Assembly: GCF_900129555.1 (NCBI RefSeq)
Contig: NZ_FQWC01000001.1
Span: 124,001 to 188,000 of the forward strand
From: Flavobacterium defluvii
GTDB lineage: Bacteria > Bacteroidota > Bacteroidia > Flavobacteriales > Flavobacteriaceae
DNA length: 64,000 nucleotides
Direction: 5' to 3'
Within the stretch, counting starts at the first letter, position 1; each line of letters opens with the position of its first letter. Below the pieces are notes generated by a model. That model ran no database searches, had not been told where the DNA came from, and worked only from the letters and a program-made list of their open reading frames with translations. The position numbers were made by a program, and so were the translations under genes. Positions 18,892 through 28,112 of this stretch are shown here, piece after piece.

Positions 18892-20961
18892 TTATCCGCC
18901 ATGGTAAGGAACCACTACCCTTCCGAGCTTTTTAGAAAAATTATTGAGCAGTTTAGAATAATCTACAACCATCATCAATACTTCTGAATTATCTTCCTGC
19001 GGTTCAGAAATAAGTGAGTTTTTTAATTCATGAATAATTTTTGAAACCAAAAACCATCGCATAGAAAATATAGTATCCGAAACATTCTGCTCGATTGTGA
19101 CGTTTTTATGTTTCGGAAAAATATTTTGCCCTTCCCAGTTATGAATTGTCACTTTTTCATCTTCCATTAAAATATTAGTTACTTCCTGCGCAAACTCAGG
19201 CTGCAGGTGCATTAAATATTTATCAAGACTAAAAGTTTCATTTTGATTATAGAAATCAATAATATTATTGTAAATATTTTGAAATAACGTATTTGATAAT
19301 TCTATCTCGTCTTCCTGAAGACTTAAATAAACTTTTTCAAATACTTTGTATTGTCTTTTTTCAGAAACTTCTTTTACATTTCCTTCTTCATCGGCTTTTA
19401 GATAAACATCTTCGAAACTTTCGACAACACTTCCGTACAAAAGAAGAATTTCAATAATCTTCCTTTCAAAACCATACAAAATATCTACTTTTTCTGATTG
19501 TTCCTGCGAATATCCAAAATCGCCCGGATAATCATCTGGTGGTCCGGTTCTTGGATCTTCCGGATCTCCTCCTGAATAGTTTGCATTTTTTTGAGGCTGA
19601 TTTCTAACAACTTCAAAAGGCTTTTGCTCCTGCTTTAACTTTTTATTAGCTTCTGCAAGATCTTTTTGAATTAGCTGTGCCAGCGTGCTTACTAAAACCT
19701 GTTCAGAAATTTCCATAATTCTGGCGCACTCCTGAATGTATACTTCTCGCTGAATACGGTCTGGTATTTTCGAAATACTGGTTACCATATCACGAATTAG
19801 ATCGGCTTTTTTGATTGGGTCGTTTTTAGCTTCATTCATTAAAATTGAAGCTTTAAACTGTATGAAGTCTTTACTGTTTTCTTCTAAATAAGTTACTAAT
19901 GCATCATGCGAATTTTTACGGGCAAAACTATCAGGGTCTTCGCCATCAGGAAAAGAGCAAACTCTAACATTCATTCCTTCTTCAAGAATCAAATCGATTC
20001 CTCGAATAGAAGCCCGCAATCCGGCCGCATCTCCATCAAAAAGTACGGTAATATTTCTGGTTAGACGATTAATTAATCGTATTTGATCTGGTGTTAAAGC
20101 AGTTCCGGAAGAAGCTACAACATTTTCAATCCCAGCCTGATTAAACTGGATTACATCGGTATAACCTTCAACTAAATAACAATTGTTTTGTTTTGCGATT
20201 GACTGCTTGGCCTGAAAAATTCCGTATAAAACTTTACTTTTATGGTAAATATCACTTTCCGGCGAATTGAGATATTTTGCAGCTTTTTTATCATTGGTTA
20301 AAATACGTCCTCCAAAACCTAAAACACGCCCCGACATACTATGAATTGGGAACATTACCCGGCCTTTGAAGCGATCAAAAGGACGATCATCCCGCGGAAT
20401 TGTTAAACCTGTACTTTCCAGAAATTCTAATTTATAACCTTTTCCGAGTGCTTCTTTTGTCAAGGCGTCCCATGTTTCAGGTGAGTAGCCTAAACCAAAT
20501 TTTTTGATGGTTTCATTGGTAAATCCTCTTTCTTTGAAATAAGATAAACCAATTGCTTTTCCTTCTTCTGAATTAACCAAAACATCCTGAAAATATTTTG
20601 CTGCAAATTCTGAAACCAAATACATACTTTCCCGAACATCCGTCATTGCTTTTTCTGCATCTGTCTGTTCGGTTTCTTCGATTTCTATATTGTATTTTTT
20701 GGCTAAATACCGAATAGCTTCGGGATATGTAAAATGAGAATGCTCCATTAAAAAAGCAACTGAATTGCCGCCTTTTCCGGAACTAAAGTCTTTCCAGATT
20801 CCTTTTGCAGGCGAAACCATGAAAGAAGGTGAACGCTCATCTGAAAACGGGCTTAAACCTTTGTAGTTACTTCCTGCACGTTTTAAATTGACAAAATCGC
20901 CAATAACCTCCTCAACACGAGCGGTTTCGAATACGGCATCTATTGTACTTTGTGAAATCAA
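18892..20961 (-). CDS. dnaG: DNA primase DnaG lacking zinc ligands
   Basis: DnaG makes RNA primers at the replication fork. The 689-residue protein has the N-terminal template-binding domain (1-100), a TOPRIM catalytic core with intact acidic motifs VEGYTD (264-269) and FDGDAAG (308-314), then a disordered linker (about 445-490) and a C-terminal helicase-interaction region. In the first domain the usual CHC2 ligands are replaced. The C-P-F-H position reads S37-P-F-S40 and the C-F-x-C-G position reads D58-F-S-S61-G, although the surrounding zinc-ribbon sequence (ERSPSFMVSPAKGIWKDF) is kept. I confirmed this from the nucleotides. The fold is probably retained without zinc. Confidence 0.96.
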   Translation of the reverse strand: MISQSTIDAVFETARVEEVIGDFVNLKRAGSNYKGLSPFSDERSPSFMVSPAKGIWKDFSSGKGGNSVAFLMEHSHFTYPEAIRYLAKKYNIEIEETEQTDAEKAMTDVRESMYLVSEFAAKYFQDVLVNSEEGKAIGLSYFKERGFTNETIKKFGLGYSPETWDALTKEALGKGYKLEFLESTGLTIPRDDRPFDRFKGRVMFPIHSMSGRVLGFGGRILTNDKKAAKYLNSPESDIYHKSKVLYGIFQAKQSIAKQNNCYLVEGYTDVIQFNQAGIENVVASSGTALTPDQIRLINRLTRNITVLFDGDAAGLRASIRGIDLILEEGMNVRVCSFPDGEDPDSFARKNSHDALVTYLEENSKDFIQFKASILMNEAKNDPIKKADLIRDMVTSISKIPDRIQREVYIQECARIMEISEQVLVSTLAQLIQKDLAEANKKLKQEQKPFEVVRNQPQKNANYSGGDPEDPRTGPPDDYPGDFGYSQEQSEKVDILYGFERKIIEILLLYGSVVESFEDVYLKADEEGNVKEVSEKRQYKVFEKVYLSLQEDEIELSNTLFQNIYNNIIDFYNQNETFSLDKYLMHLQPEFAQEVTNILMEDEKVTIHNWEGQNIFPKHKNVTIEQNVSDTIFSMRWFLVSKIIHELKNSLISEPQEDNSEVLMMVVDYSKLLNNFSKKLGRVVVPYHGG

Positions 20962-21038
20962 AACGTAAATTATTTTTTAAAAATTATAGCTTGTAAAAGT
21001 ACATAAATCCATTTTGAATTTTTGTTATTAGAATAAAA

Positions 21039-21064
21039 AAAAGTGCCTCTTTTGAAGCACTTTT
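21039..21064. terminator. Terminator of the barrel-protein gene
   Basis: Arms 21039-21049 and 21054-21064 pair at 10 of 11 positions around TTTT, with an A-run and T-run either side. It lies downstream of the minus-strand gene ending at 21091. Confidence 0.8.
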
Positions 21065-21090
21065 CTATTAATTAAACTCAAACTTTATTT

Positions 21091-22119
21091 TCAATTTAAA
21101 TCAAGACGTAACCCTAAAGAAATATTATTTTCTTTGATTAAATTATCCTGAAATATAGGATTTAAGTCATATTTAAAGTATAAACTCAATTCTCTGTAGC
21201 CAATGTAAGAACTCAAACCGTAAATAAAATTATTTACATTATAATTACCTTTTATTCTGGTTTTGTACTTTAAATCATCTTCTTCAAATTTTAAAATCTG
21301 TTTTGATTTTACGTTGATTCCGGCGTATCCCCCAACGCCAAAACGGAAACTTTTATGGGTTTTAAAATAAGTCTTTCCGTTTTTTTCTATAGGTCTTGAA
21401 AAATCAAATTCTAAATGCACCGGAGCAACCAGGTATACATTTCTAAAACGAGATTCAGTAAGATGAATAGAATTAACTTCGAGATTTGTTTGATCTCCGT
21501 TTACTACAAAACTTCTGTTGTCTGTGGGTCTGATATTATTATACATTAACGAAAGTCCGTATTTTGCATGAAGCAAATTGTCGTTTTTCATTAATCTCGA
21601 ATTATAGGTAAAACCCCATTCATAAAAATGCGAACCGATAAAACTATAATTTGAATCCTGAAGTTTTCCGTCGACCATAGTATTGTTTAAACCCATTGCA
21701 AAAACAAATTGTGAGGTGGTTCTTTTTTCGCCGTGAATAGAATCTTTGTCGTGTTTATATGATTTCCATCGAATCATGTAGACTTTAGAAGAATCTTCTT
21801 TTATTTTTCCATCGACTTTTTTCTGCACTAAATCGTTTAATTCGTTTTGAGCCAGAGTGATTTTCTCTTCCATAATTACTGCTCTTGCTTCTGCTAATTC
21901 TTTTTTACACTTATCGGCTTGTTCCTGCGTAATTTTTCCTTCTGATAGCTGAACATTTACAGCTTCAACTTCTTCTTTTAAAGCTTCTTTTTCTTCTTTT
22001 GTAATCTTCTCAATTTTATTGGCAATTCTTTTCGTTTCAGATTCAAAAGTTTCTTGTCCCAGAACTTTGCTTACAAATAAGAAAACGAGGATTACGAGGT
22101 AAATGGTAAAATTTTTCAT
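21091..22119 (-). CDS. Outer-membrane beta-barrel protein with coiled coil
   Basis: This 342-residue secreted protein has a signal peptide (about residues 1-21, ending VLGQ), a charged helical coiled-coil stretch (about 25-105, Lys/Glu rich) and a C-terminal region of alternating hydrophobic strands with many aromatics, ending SLGLRLDLN, typical of an outer-membrane barrel. No named family is recognised. It lies downstream of an ECF sigma factor and a membrane protein on the same strand. This resembles Bacteroidetes sigma/anti-sigma/outer-membrane triads, but 305 bp of repeats intervene. Confidence 0.7.
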   Translation of the reverse strand: MKNFTIYLVILVFLFVSKVLGQETFESETKRIANKIEKITKEEKEALKEEVEAVNVQLSEGKITQEQADKCKKELAEARAVIMEEKITLAQNELNDLVQKKVDGKIKEDSSKVYMIRWKSYKHDKDSIHGEKRTTSQFVFAMGLNNTMVDGKLQDSNYSFIGSHFYEWGFTYNSRLMKNDNLLHAKYGLSLMYNNIRPTDNRSFVVNGDQTNLEVNSIHLTESRFRNVYLVAPVHLEFDFSRPIEKNGKTYFKTHKSFRFGVGGYAGINVKSKQILKFEEDDLKYKTRIKGNYNVNNFIYGLSSYIGYRELSLYFKYDLNPIFQDNLIKENNISLGLRLDLN

Positions 22120-22424
22120 GATTGATTTTTTTATTGATTGTGATTGATGATCTTTTTTAATTGTGAATTGTGAATGGTGAATGGTTAATTGTAAATGGTT
22201 AATTGTGAATTCTATCTCCCCTGATTAAAATCCGGCGCTACAATATGGATCGTTCCTTCGGAACTTTAAATCTATATTTTTTGCTTCTTTTCTCTTTATT
22301 GAATCTCCATCGGGTTAAAACCCGACGCTACAATATGAATCGCCCCTTCGGGACTTTAAATCTATTTTCTTTATTCTATTCTCTTTTCTCTTACTACTTG
22401 CTTCCTTCTTCCAAAAGTCTAAAC
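22120..22424. other. Repeat-filled gap
   Basis: No gene is seen in these 305 bp. The left part (about 22152-22210) is a run of short imperfect units around TTAATTGTGAAT and GGTGAATGG. The right part holds two diverged copies of a palindromic intergenic repeat, described separately. Neither looks coding. Confidence 0.65.
22225..22365. repeat. Two direct copies of a GTCCC-like palindromic repeat
   Basis: Units 22225-22275 and 22315-22365 are 51 bp each, lie exactly 90 bp apart and differ at only a few positions. Each carries a short hairpin around CCTTCGG (GTTCC-TTC-GGAAC in copy one, CCCC-TTC-GGGG-like in copy two) and the shared tail CTTTAAATCTAT. They look like REP-type intergenic repeats, related in style to the one at 25974. 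Confidence 0.75.
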
Positions 22425-23135
22425 TTACTCCTGCTGATTTCTATTCGCCAAAGCAACTTTTACCGTTTGGTAGTTTTTATTGACTTTTGTAATTACTTTT
22501 TCCCGAAACGAAAGTTCAAGTTCACCATCGACCTGATTAAGTAAATTGGCTGCATTTACTTTTACTTTTGCTTTTTTTACCGGATTTTCTGCTACAACTT
22601 TATTCTCGGCCGTTTCTAATAATTGGTCTACATTTTCTTTTTTAGAATTTTCGGCAACTGCGGTTTGATTGTTGATTGATTGTTTTTCCTGATTATTGAT
22701 GATTGAAGACTCCGCTATTTGATTTAGTTCATTTTCAATGGTTTTATTTGATATTTGATTACGATTATTTTCTTTATTTGATTTTTGTATTGCAGTTTCT
22801 GTGGATGCTTTTTCTGCAATTACTTTTTGTGTTTCAATTGAATCAGCTTTATTTAAAATTGGTTTTACTGCAGAATCTTTTTGAATGTTTTCTTCAATTA
22901 CGACTGTTTTATTTATGTCAGCTGTATTTTTCTTTTGATTGAAAAAGAAAGTTCCAACCAATAAAAAACCAATAATACTCGCAGCTATATAAAACCATTT
23001 TTTATTTTTCTTTGGCTTTTTTTCTTCGGCGATACTCAACATAGCGTCTAATCGATCCCAGGCTTTTTCACTAGGTTCAATTTTGCGTTGATTTAATTTT
23101 TCACGGAAATCCTTTTCAAAATTATTCGGTTCCAT
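22425..23135 (-). CDS. Membrane protein, probable anti-sigma partner
   Basis: This 236-residue protein has a soluble N-terminus (about residues 1-45, with PSEKAWDRLDAML), a single membrane segment (about 47-64) and a long, low-complexity Asn/Glu/Lys-rich periplasmic region. The N-terminal motif and topology match membrane proteins encoded just after ECF sigma factors in Bacteroidetes, where they are thought to act as anti-sigma factors. Its start overlaps the sigma gene by 14 bp. The function is inferred from context, not from a conserved anti-sigma domain. Confidence 0.65.
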   Translation of the reverse strand: MEPNNFEKDFREKLNQRKIEPSEKAWDRLDAMLSIAEEKKPKKNKKWFYIAASIIGFLLVGTFFFNQKKNTADINKTVVIEENIQKDSAVKPILNKADSIETQKVIAEKASTETAIQKSNKENNRNQISNKTIENELNQIAESSIINNQEKQSINNQTAVAENSKKENVDQLLETAENKVVAENPVKKAKVKVNAANLLNQVDGELELSFREKVITKVNKNYQTVKVALANRNQQE

Positions 23136-23682
23136 TATCTTGTTTTTTTAAAATAGTAATTTGTGTTTGCAGCATTTTTCTGGCGTGCGATAATTGCGAT
23201 TTTGATGTTCCTTCATTTATCCCTAACATCTTGGCTATTTCGTTGTGTTTATATCCTTCGATGGCGTATAAGTTGAAAACCATTTTATAACCATCTGGCA
23301 AAGCATCGATTAAAAACTGAATTTGTTCAACCGTAAACTGGCTGTCGATTTCATTAAAACTTTCTTCTGTAAAAAATTCATCTTCGGCAAATTTTACTTT
23401 TTTCTGAACTCTTAAATATGAAATGCATTCGTTAACCATTATCCGGCGAATCCAGCCTTCAAAACTTCCTTTGTGTTCAAAGTTTTTCAGATTTGTAAAG
23501 ACTTTCATGAAAGCGGTTATCATTACATCTTCTGCCAATTGTATGTCTTTTATATATTGACGGCACACGCTTAACATTTTAGAAGAATATTTACCGTAAA
23601 TCTGCTGCTGCGCCTGACGATTGTTCTCGACAGCCAGCTTTATGATTTTGGTTTCTTCTTGATGTAACGGAATAATTTTCAT
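23122..23682 (-). CDS. ECF-family RNA polymerase sigma factor
   Basis: This 186-residue sigma-70 factor belongs to the extracytoplasmic-function group. Region 2 is visible around YSSKMLSVCRQYIKDIQLAEDVM and the GSFEGWIRRIMVNECISYLR core-binding helix. Region 4 has the helix-turn-helix GYKHNEIAKMLGINEGTSKSQLSHARK (about residues 143-169). It should direct transcription of the downstream membrane protein and possibly the barrel gene. The 14-bp overlap with the following gene argues for coupled synthesis of sigma factor and regulator. Confidence 0.9.
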   Translation of the reverse strand: MKIIPLHQEETKIIKLAVENNRQAQQQIYGKYSSKMLSVCRQYIKDIQLAEDVMITAFMKVFTNLKNFEHKGSFEGWIRRIMVNECISYLRVQKKVKFAEDEFFTEESFNEIDSQFTVEQIQFLIDALPDGYKMVFNLYAIEGYKHNEIAKMLGINEGTSKSQLSHARKMLQTQITILKKQDNGTE

Positions 23683-23882
23683 TAATACGCTTTTCGGTTT
23701 TTGGTTTTAGAAACAGACTTCTATTAGCATAGACGATTGTCAATTTAAAATGGTTGCATGGGGTTAAAAATTTTTCAAAAAAAATAAATTCCAAATTCCA
23801 ACCAATAAAATATTTAACTGATTTACAACAAAGTAAACCAATTATCTAATTGACAAATTTTCTGATTATATAATTAAAAAGA

Positions 23883-24860
23883 TTATTTCTTTCTCTCAAT
23901 TACATAATTCACCATCAAAGTAAGTGCTGATTTAAATTCAGAGTCCGGGTAATTTTCTAAAAGAGAAAGCGCTTCCTGCTGGAATTCGACCATTTTGTTT
24001 TCGGCGTAAGCCAAACCATTATTATTTTTTACAAAGGCAATAACTTCTTTTACGCGTTTTTTGTCTTTGTTGTGGTTTTTGATGGAGTTTATTAACCACT
24101 TTTTTTCCTGTGGAGTACAAGTATTTAAAACGTGAATTAAAGGCAGAGTCATTTTTTGCTCTTTAATATCGATTCCTGTTGGTTTACCGATGGCTTCTTC
24201 GCTATAATCAAATAAATCGTCTTTGATTTGAAAAGCCATTCCGATTAATTCACCAAATTTACGCATATTCTCAACCTGAATTTCATCTTCAATTACAGCT
24301 TTCGCGCCAAGCGCGCAACAAGCCGCAATAAGCGTTGCTGTTTTTTTTCTGATGATTTCGTAGTAAACATCTTCGGTAATATCAAGTCTGCGGGCTTTTT
24401 CTATTTGAAGTAATTCTCCCTCGCTCATTTCGCGAACAGCAACCGAAATAATTCTCAACAAATCAAAATCACCATTATCGATAGAAAGCAGTAAGCCTTT
24501 TGAAAGTAAATAATCTCCAACCAAAACAGCAATTTTATTTTTCCAAAGCGCATTGATTGAGAAAAATCCGCGGCGGCGATTACTATCGTCCACAACGTCA
24601 TCATGAACTAAAGTTGCCGTATGAATCAATTCAATAACCGAAGCACCACGATACGTTCTTTCGTTTACGATTCCTCCAGAAACCATTTTTGCGGTTAGAA
24701 AAACAAACATCGGTCGCATCTGTTTTCCTTTTCTGTTTACAATATAATAGGTAATTCTGTTTAGCAGCGCAACCTTTGAAGTCATCGATTCGTGAAACTT
24801 TTTTTCAAAAAGTTCCATCTCGGTAATAATAGGCTGTTTTATTTGTGAAGTAATATTCAT
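23883..24860 (-). CDS. All-trans polyprenyl diphosphate synthase
   Basis: This 325-residue isoprenyl diphosphate synthase condenses isopentenyl diphosphate units to make the side chain of a quinone such as menaquinone. The first aspartate-rich motif DDVVD (residues 87-91) is followed by DSNRRRG. The second motif is KDDLFD (near residue 217), and GKQMRP near residue 45 binds diphosphate. Chain length cannot be read reliably from sequence alone. It is monocistronic on the minus strand. Confidence 0.9.
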   Translation of the reverse strand: MNITSQIKQPIITEMELFEKKFHESMTSKVALLNRITYYIVNRKGKQMRPMFVFLTAKMVSGGIVNERTYRGASVIELIHTATLVHDDVVDDSNRRRGFFSINALWKNKIAVLVGDYLLSKGLLLSIDNGDFDLLRIISVAVREMSEGELLQIEKARRLDITEDVYYEIIRKKTATLIAACCALGAKAVIEDEIQVENMRKFGELIGMAFQIKDDLFDYSEEAIGKPTGIDIKEQKMTLPLIHVLNTCTPQEKKWLINSIKNHNKDKKRVKEVIAFVKNNNGLAYAENKMVEFQQEALSLLENYPDSEFKSALTLMVNYVIERKK

Positions 24861-25020
24861 TTCGATTTCAAATATACTATTTTAAATAAAAAAACGTTGT
24901 CTATTTTATGTTAGTATATCAACAAATATGTACTAATTTAAAAAAACAATCCAAAAACACCTCAATCTAATACTAATTTGAATTCATTGATTAAAAGTAA
25001 AACCAAAAAAACTATTTATT

Positions 25021-25881
25021 ATGAAAACAAAATTTTTATTAATTGGATCCTGTATCGCTTTATCATTACTTACGAGTTGTAATTCTGATGAAAACACAAA
25101 TGACGGAACAAGTAAGGCCATTACTAACGACGAAATAATTGCCAATTCTAAAATAGATGCCTCAATTGAAGATGTTACTAATATTGCTGAAGATCAGTTT
25201 ACTTCACAAGTAAACATTAACAGCAAACCTTCTGGAAACATTAAACATTTTTTGCCTGAATGTGCTGTTATTAGAACCGTTTTAACGAACAATACTTTTA
25301 CAAAAACTATAGATTTTGGCGTTGATGGCTGTACGCTTGACAACGGAAATACGGTAAAAGGAAAAATGGTGGTTTCGTTTTCTAATGATTTTTCGGCATC
25401 TACGCAGACTATAAGTTATACGTTTGAAGGATTTTATCATAATGGTAAAAAACTTCAGGGAAGCAAAAGTATTGTTAGAACTGTAAAATCGACTGATTTA
25501 CTGGCAGAAGCGCATCCGGTTTTGACCGCTGCAATTGATTTGACTATTACTTTTGATGACGGAAGTGTTTACAGTAGAAAAGGTTCTCTTGTAAAAGAAA
25601 TGACCGCAGGTTACAATACCTGGTTTAATTGGGAAGATAATGTGTTTGTGGTTACCGGAAGCGGTACAACTACTTTACCAAACGGTGATACTTATTCGGC
25701 TGAAATTAAAACTCCTTTGGAATTTAAAGCTTCATGCAGAAAATCTTTTGCTTTAAAAGGTGTTGTTGAAATTACTAAAAATGGAGCTACGGCTATTATT
25801 GATTATGGCAATGGAGATTGCGACACTCTGGCTTCTGTAACCAAAGATGGTGTTACTGAAGAAATTGATTTGAAAAAATAA
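25021..25881 (+). CDS. Uncharacterised lipoprotein
   Basis: This 286-residue protein has a lipoprotein signal (LSLLTSC, lipidated Cys at about residue 20) followed by an Asn/Asp-rich spacer, then a beta-rich domain with repeated TFDDGS and NGDTYSAE-type stretches. I do not recognise a named family. The cysteines in PECAVIRT, DGCTLDNG, ASCRKSFA and GDCDTLAS could form disulfides. A strong terminator follows and the gene stands alone. Confidence 0.7.
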   Translation: MKTKFLLIGSCIALSLLTSCNSDENTNDGTSKAITNDEIIANSKIDASIEDVTNIAEDQFTSQVNINSKPSGNIKHFLPECAVIRTVLTNNTFTKTIDFGVDGCTLDNGNTVKGKMVVSFSNDFSASTQTISYTFEGFYHNGKKLQGSKSIVRTVKSTDLLAEAHPVLTAAIDLTITFDDGSVYSRKGSLVKEMTAGYNTWFNWEDNVFVVTGSGTTTLPNGDTYSAEIKTPLEFKASCRKSFALKGVVEITKNGATAIIDYGNGDCDTLASVTKDGVTEEIDLKK

Positions 25882-25900
25882 GATCCCTTTTTTGCCCACA

Positions 25901-25945
25901 AAAAAAGCATTAAAAACAAGATTCATCCGTTTTTAATGCTTTTTT
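25901..25945 (+). terminator. Terminator of the lipoprotein gene
   Basis: Arms 25901-25917 and 25929-25945 form a perfect 17-bp stem with an 11-nt loop, followed by T residues. Confidence 0.9.
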
Positions 25946-25973
25946 TAATATCGAAAATTTACGTTTAAATGTA

Positions 25974-26067
25974 GTCCCTACGGGACATTCTCTACGTTTT
26001 AATCATGATTTTTCTACCGATCTGTAACTCCTAACGGAGTATATCTCGTAGAGATTATATATCGGTA
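25974..26067. repeat. Palindromic intergenic repeat next to rlmN
   Basis: Three nested or consecutive hairpins are visible: GTCCC-TAC-GGGAC (25974-25986), ACTCC-TAAC-GGAGT (26027-26040), and an outer pair TACCGAT (26015-26021) with ATCGGTA (26061-26067). It lies between convergent genes, the usual place for REP-like elements. Confidence 0.7.
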
Positions 26068-26100
26068 ACATTATGCGATATCGCTTTTGTCTCGTAGGAA

Positions 26101-27153
26101 CTATACCGCATCAGCTTCTTTGTTGGCCAATTGTCCGCAGGCCGCATCAATATCTTTTCCACGGCTGCGACGCACTTTTACTACAACGCCAATATTTTCT
26201 AATGCTTTTATATAAGCCATAATAGATTCTTCTGAAGCTTGTTGAAATTCTCCGTCATCAATTGGATTGTATTCAATTAAATTGACTTTACACGGTACAT
26301 ATTTACAGAATTTCACTAAGGCATCTACAGAAGCTTTGTCATCATTAATTCCTTTCCAGACAACATATTCGTATGAAATTTTGCTTTTGGTTTTTCTGTA
26401 CCAATATTCTAATGCTTCACGTAAATCTTTTAAAGGAAAGTTTTTACTGAAAGGCATAATCTTCGCCCGGGTTTCATCAATTGCCGAATGAAGTGAGACC
26501 GCCAATTTGAATTTTACACCATCATCGGCCATTTTCTTAATCATTTTAGGAATTCCCGAAGTTGAAAGTGTAATACGTTTTGGAGACATTCCCAAACCCT
26601 CATCGGATGTAATCATATCGATTGCTTTAATGACATTATTATAATTCATTAAAGGTTCTCCCATTCCCATAAAAACAATATTCGAAAGCGGATGATTATA
26701 GTACAAACGGCTTTCTTTGTCAATTGCCAGAATCTGATCGTAGATTTCTCCCGGTTCAAGATTTCGCATTCTTTTTAATCTTGCTGTTGCGCAGAAATTA
26801 CAATCTAAACTACACCCAACCTGACTCGAAACACAGGCTGTTGTTCTGGTTTCGGTAGGAATCAAAACCGATTCTACGATTAAACCGTCATGCAGGCGTA
26901 CAGCATTTTTTACTGTTCCGTCATTACTTCTCTGCATTGTATCAACCTTAATATGATTGATAACAAAATTTTCTTCGAGCATAGTACGTGTTGTTTTGGC
27001 AACATTAGTCATATCCTCAAAACTGTGTGCTCCTTTGCTCCAAAGCCATTCATAAACTTGATTGCCGCGAAATGCTTTGTCATTGTTTGCGACAAAAAAA
27101 TCTCGTAACTGATCTTTTGATAAGGCTCTTATGTCTTTTTTCTCAATTTGCAT
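26101..27153 (-). CDS. rlmN: Dual-specificity RNA methyltransferase RlmN
   Basis: RlmN is a radical-SAM enzyme that C2-methylates A2503 of 23S rRNA and A37 of some tRNAs. The 350-residue protein has the radical-SAM cluster motif CSLDCNFC (Cys114, 118 and 121), the GMGEPLMN motif, and the C-terminal methyl-carrying cysteine in DIDAACGQL. All catalytic residues appear present. A -7 box lies only a few bases before the ATG, so the transcript may be leaderless. Confidence 0.97.
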   Translation of the reverse strand: MQIEKKDIRALSKDQLRDFFVANNDKAFRGNQVYEWLWSKGAHSFEDMTNVAKTTRTMLEENFVINHIKVDTMQRSNDGTVKNAVRLHDGLIVESVLIPTETRTTACVSSQVGCSLDCNFCATARLKRMRNLEPGEIYDQILAIDKESRLYYNHPLSNIVFMGMGEPLMNYNNVIKAIDMITSDEGLGMSPKRITLSTSGIPKMIKKMADDGVKFKLAVSLHSAIDETRAKIMPFSKNFPLKDLREALEYWYRKTKSKISYEYVVWKGINDDKASVDALVKFCKYVPCKVNLIEYNPIDDGEFQQASEESIMAYIKALENIGVVVKVRRSRGKDIDAACGQLANKEADAV

Positions 27154-27157
27154 GCTG

Positions 27158-27165
27158 CAAAGTTA
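27158..27165 (-). promoter_or_regulatory. -7 box immediately before the rlmN start
   Basis: The minus strand reads TAACTTTG, matching TAnnTTTG, and only four bases separate it from the ATG. Transcription would start at or near the A of the ATG. No good -33 element is visible. Confidence 0.5.
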
Positions 27166-27292
27166 AGCACTTTTGTCATTTTTTTTTAGCTTTTAAGTGT
27201 ATTCTTAATGTAAACCTCAATTTATACAACAGTTATTGAGGCTCAACTTATATTCTTAACCTTTACTATAATGATATAATTAAAGTTGTGAT

Positions 27293-27336
27293 ATGATTTT
27301 TATCATTTCTTTTCGTATACCTGCGTGATAATTTTG
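27293..27336 (+). promoter_or_regulatory. FNR/Crp-like operator and promoter of first yceI
   Basis: A perfect dyad ATGAT-TTTT-ATCAT (27293-27306) lies 22 bp before a TAATTTTG -7 box (27329-27336). The geometry puts the operator centre near -42, the class II activator position. The N4-spaced dyad resembles FNR-type TTGAT-N4-ATCAA sites. The second yceI gene has the same arrangement. Confidence 0.65.
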
Positions 27337-27409
27337 ATACAAGAAATACTAGGAAGTTCACAACCACTAAAGAACTTTCCTAATTAAAATTAACAAATAC
27401 CATATCAAA

Positions 27410-27997
27410 ATGAAAACAATTAAGTCAATCCTATTTACAGTACTTTTTACAATAGTATCATTTCAAATAAACGCACAAAGAACTTATACCGTCGTAGATA
27501 CAAAATCTACTTTTGAAGTTGCGGGAACCTCTACTGTCCATGACTGGACGATGAGATCTACTGAAGGAACCGGTATTGCCAATCTAACGGTTAAAGATTC
27601 TAAATTAACCGGTATAAACAGCTTAACAATTACTTTATTGGCAGAAAGCTTAAAAAGCAGTAAAACAAGTATGGATCAAGTCGCTTATGAAGCTCTTGAC
27701 ACAGAAACATACAAAAACATTGAGTACGTTTTAAAATCTGCTGAAAAAGTAAACGAATCTAACTGGATTTTAACCGGAACTTATACTATAGCCGGTGTGA
27801 GTAAAGAATACAAAACACAGGTAAAAGTGACTGCTGATAATAATACTGTTATTTTTCAGGGCTCTAATCAAATTACTTTTGGTGATTTTGAAATGACACC
27901 TCCAAAAGCTGCACTCGGTGTTGTAAAAACAGGGAAAGATTTAACTGTGATTTTCAACATAACATTTAGCCAGATAAATCAAATTTCAGATTTATAA
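27410..27997 (+). CDS. YceI family protein, copy 1
   Basis: YceI proteins are secreted lipocalin-like barrels that bind long polyisoprenoid or lipid ligands. This 195-residue protein has a signal peptide (about residues 1-23, ending INAQ), then the family core: STFEVAGTSTVHDWTM, SMDQVAYEALDTE, and YKTQVKV strands, ending with TPPKAALGVVKTGKDLTVIFN. It is very similar along its length to the next YceI gene (28240). A leader hairpin (about 27350-27382) lies between promoter and ATG. Confidence 0.88.
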   Translation: MKTIKSILFTVLFTIVSFQINAQRTYTVVDTKSTFEVAGTSTVHDWTMRSTEGTGIANLTVKDSKLTGINSLTITLLAESLKSSKTSMDQVAYEALDTETYKNIEYVLKSAEKVNESNWILTGTYTIAGVSKEYKTQVKVTADNNTVIFQGSNQITFGDFEMTPPKAALGVVKTGKDLTVIFNITFSQINQISDL

Positions 27998-28112
27998 ACT
28001 TCAATTTATATCCTCAAAACAATCTCTTTAATAAGATAAGAATACCTTTTTCTTAAATATAAAAAATGAAATCGTTGTAGTTATTAAATATCATTTTAAT
28101 AAAATTTTAACA

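Noticed and set aside
22225..22365. Two repeats with 90-bp period as a CRISPR array
   Set aside because: Only two diverged units, with an inter-unit sequence of 39 bp that is not spacer-like, and no cas genes nearby.
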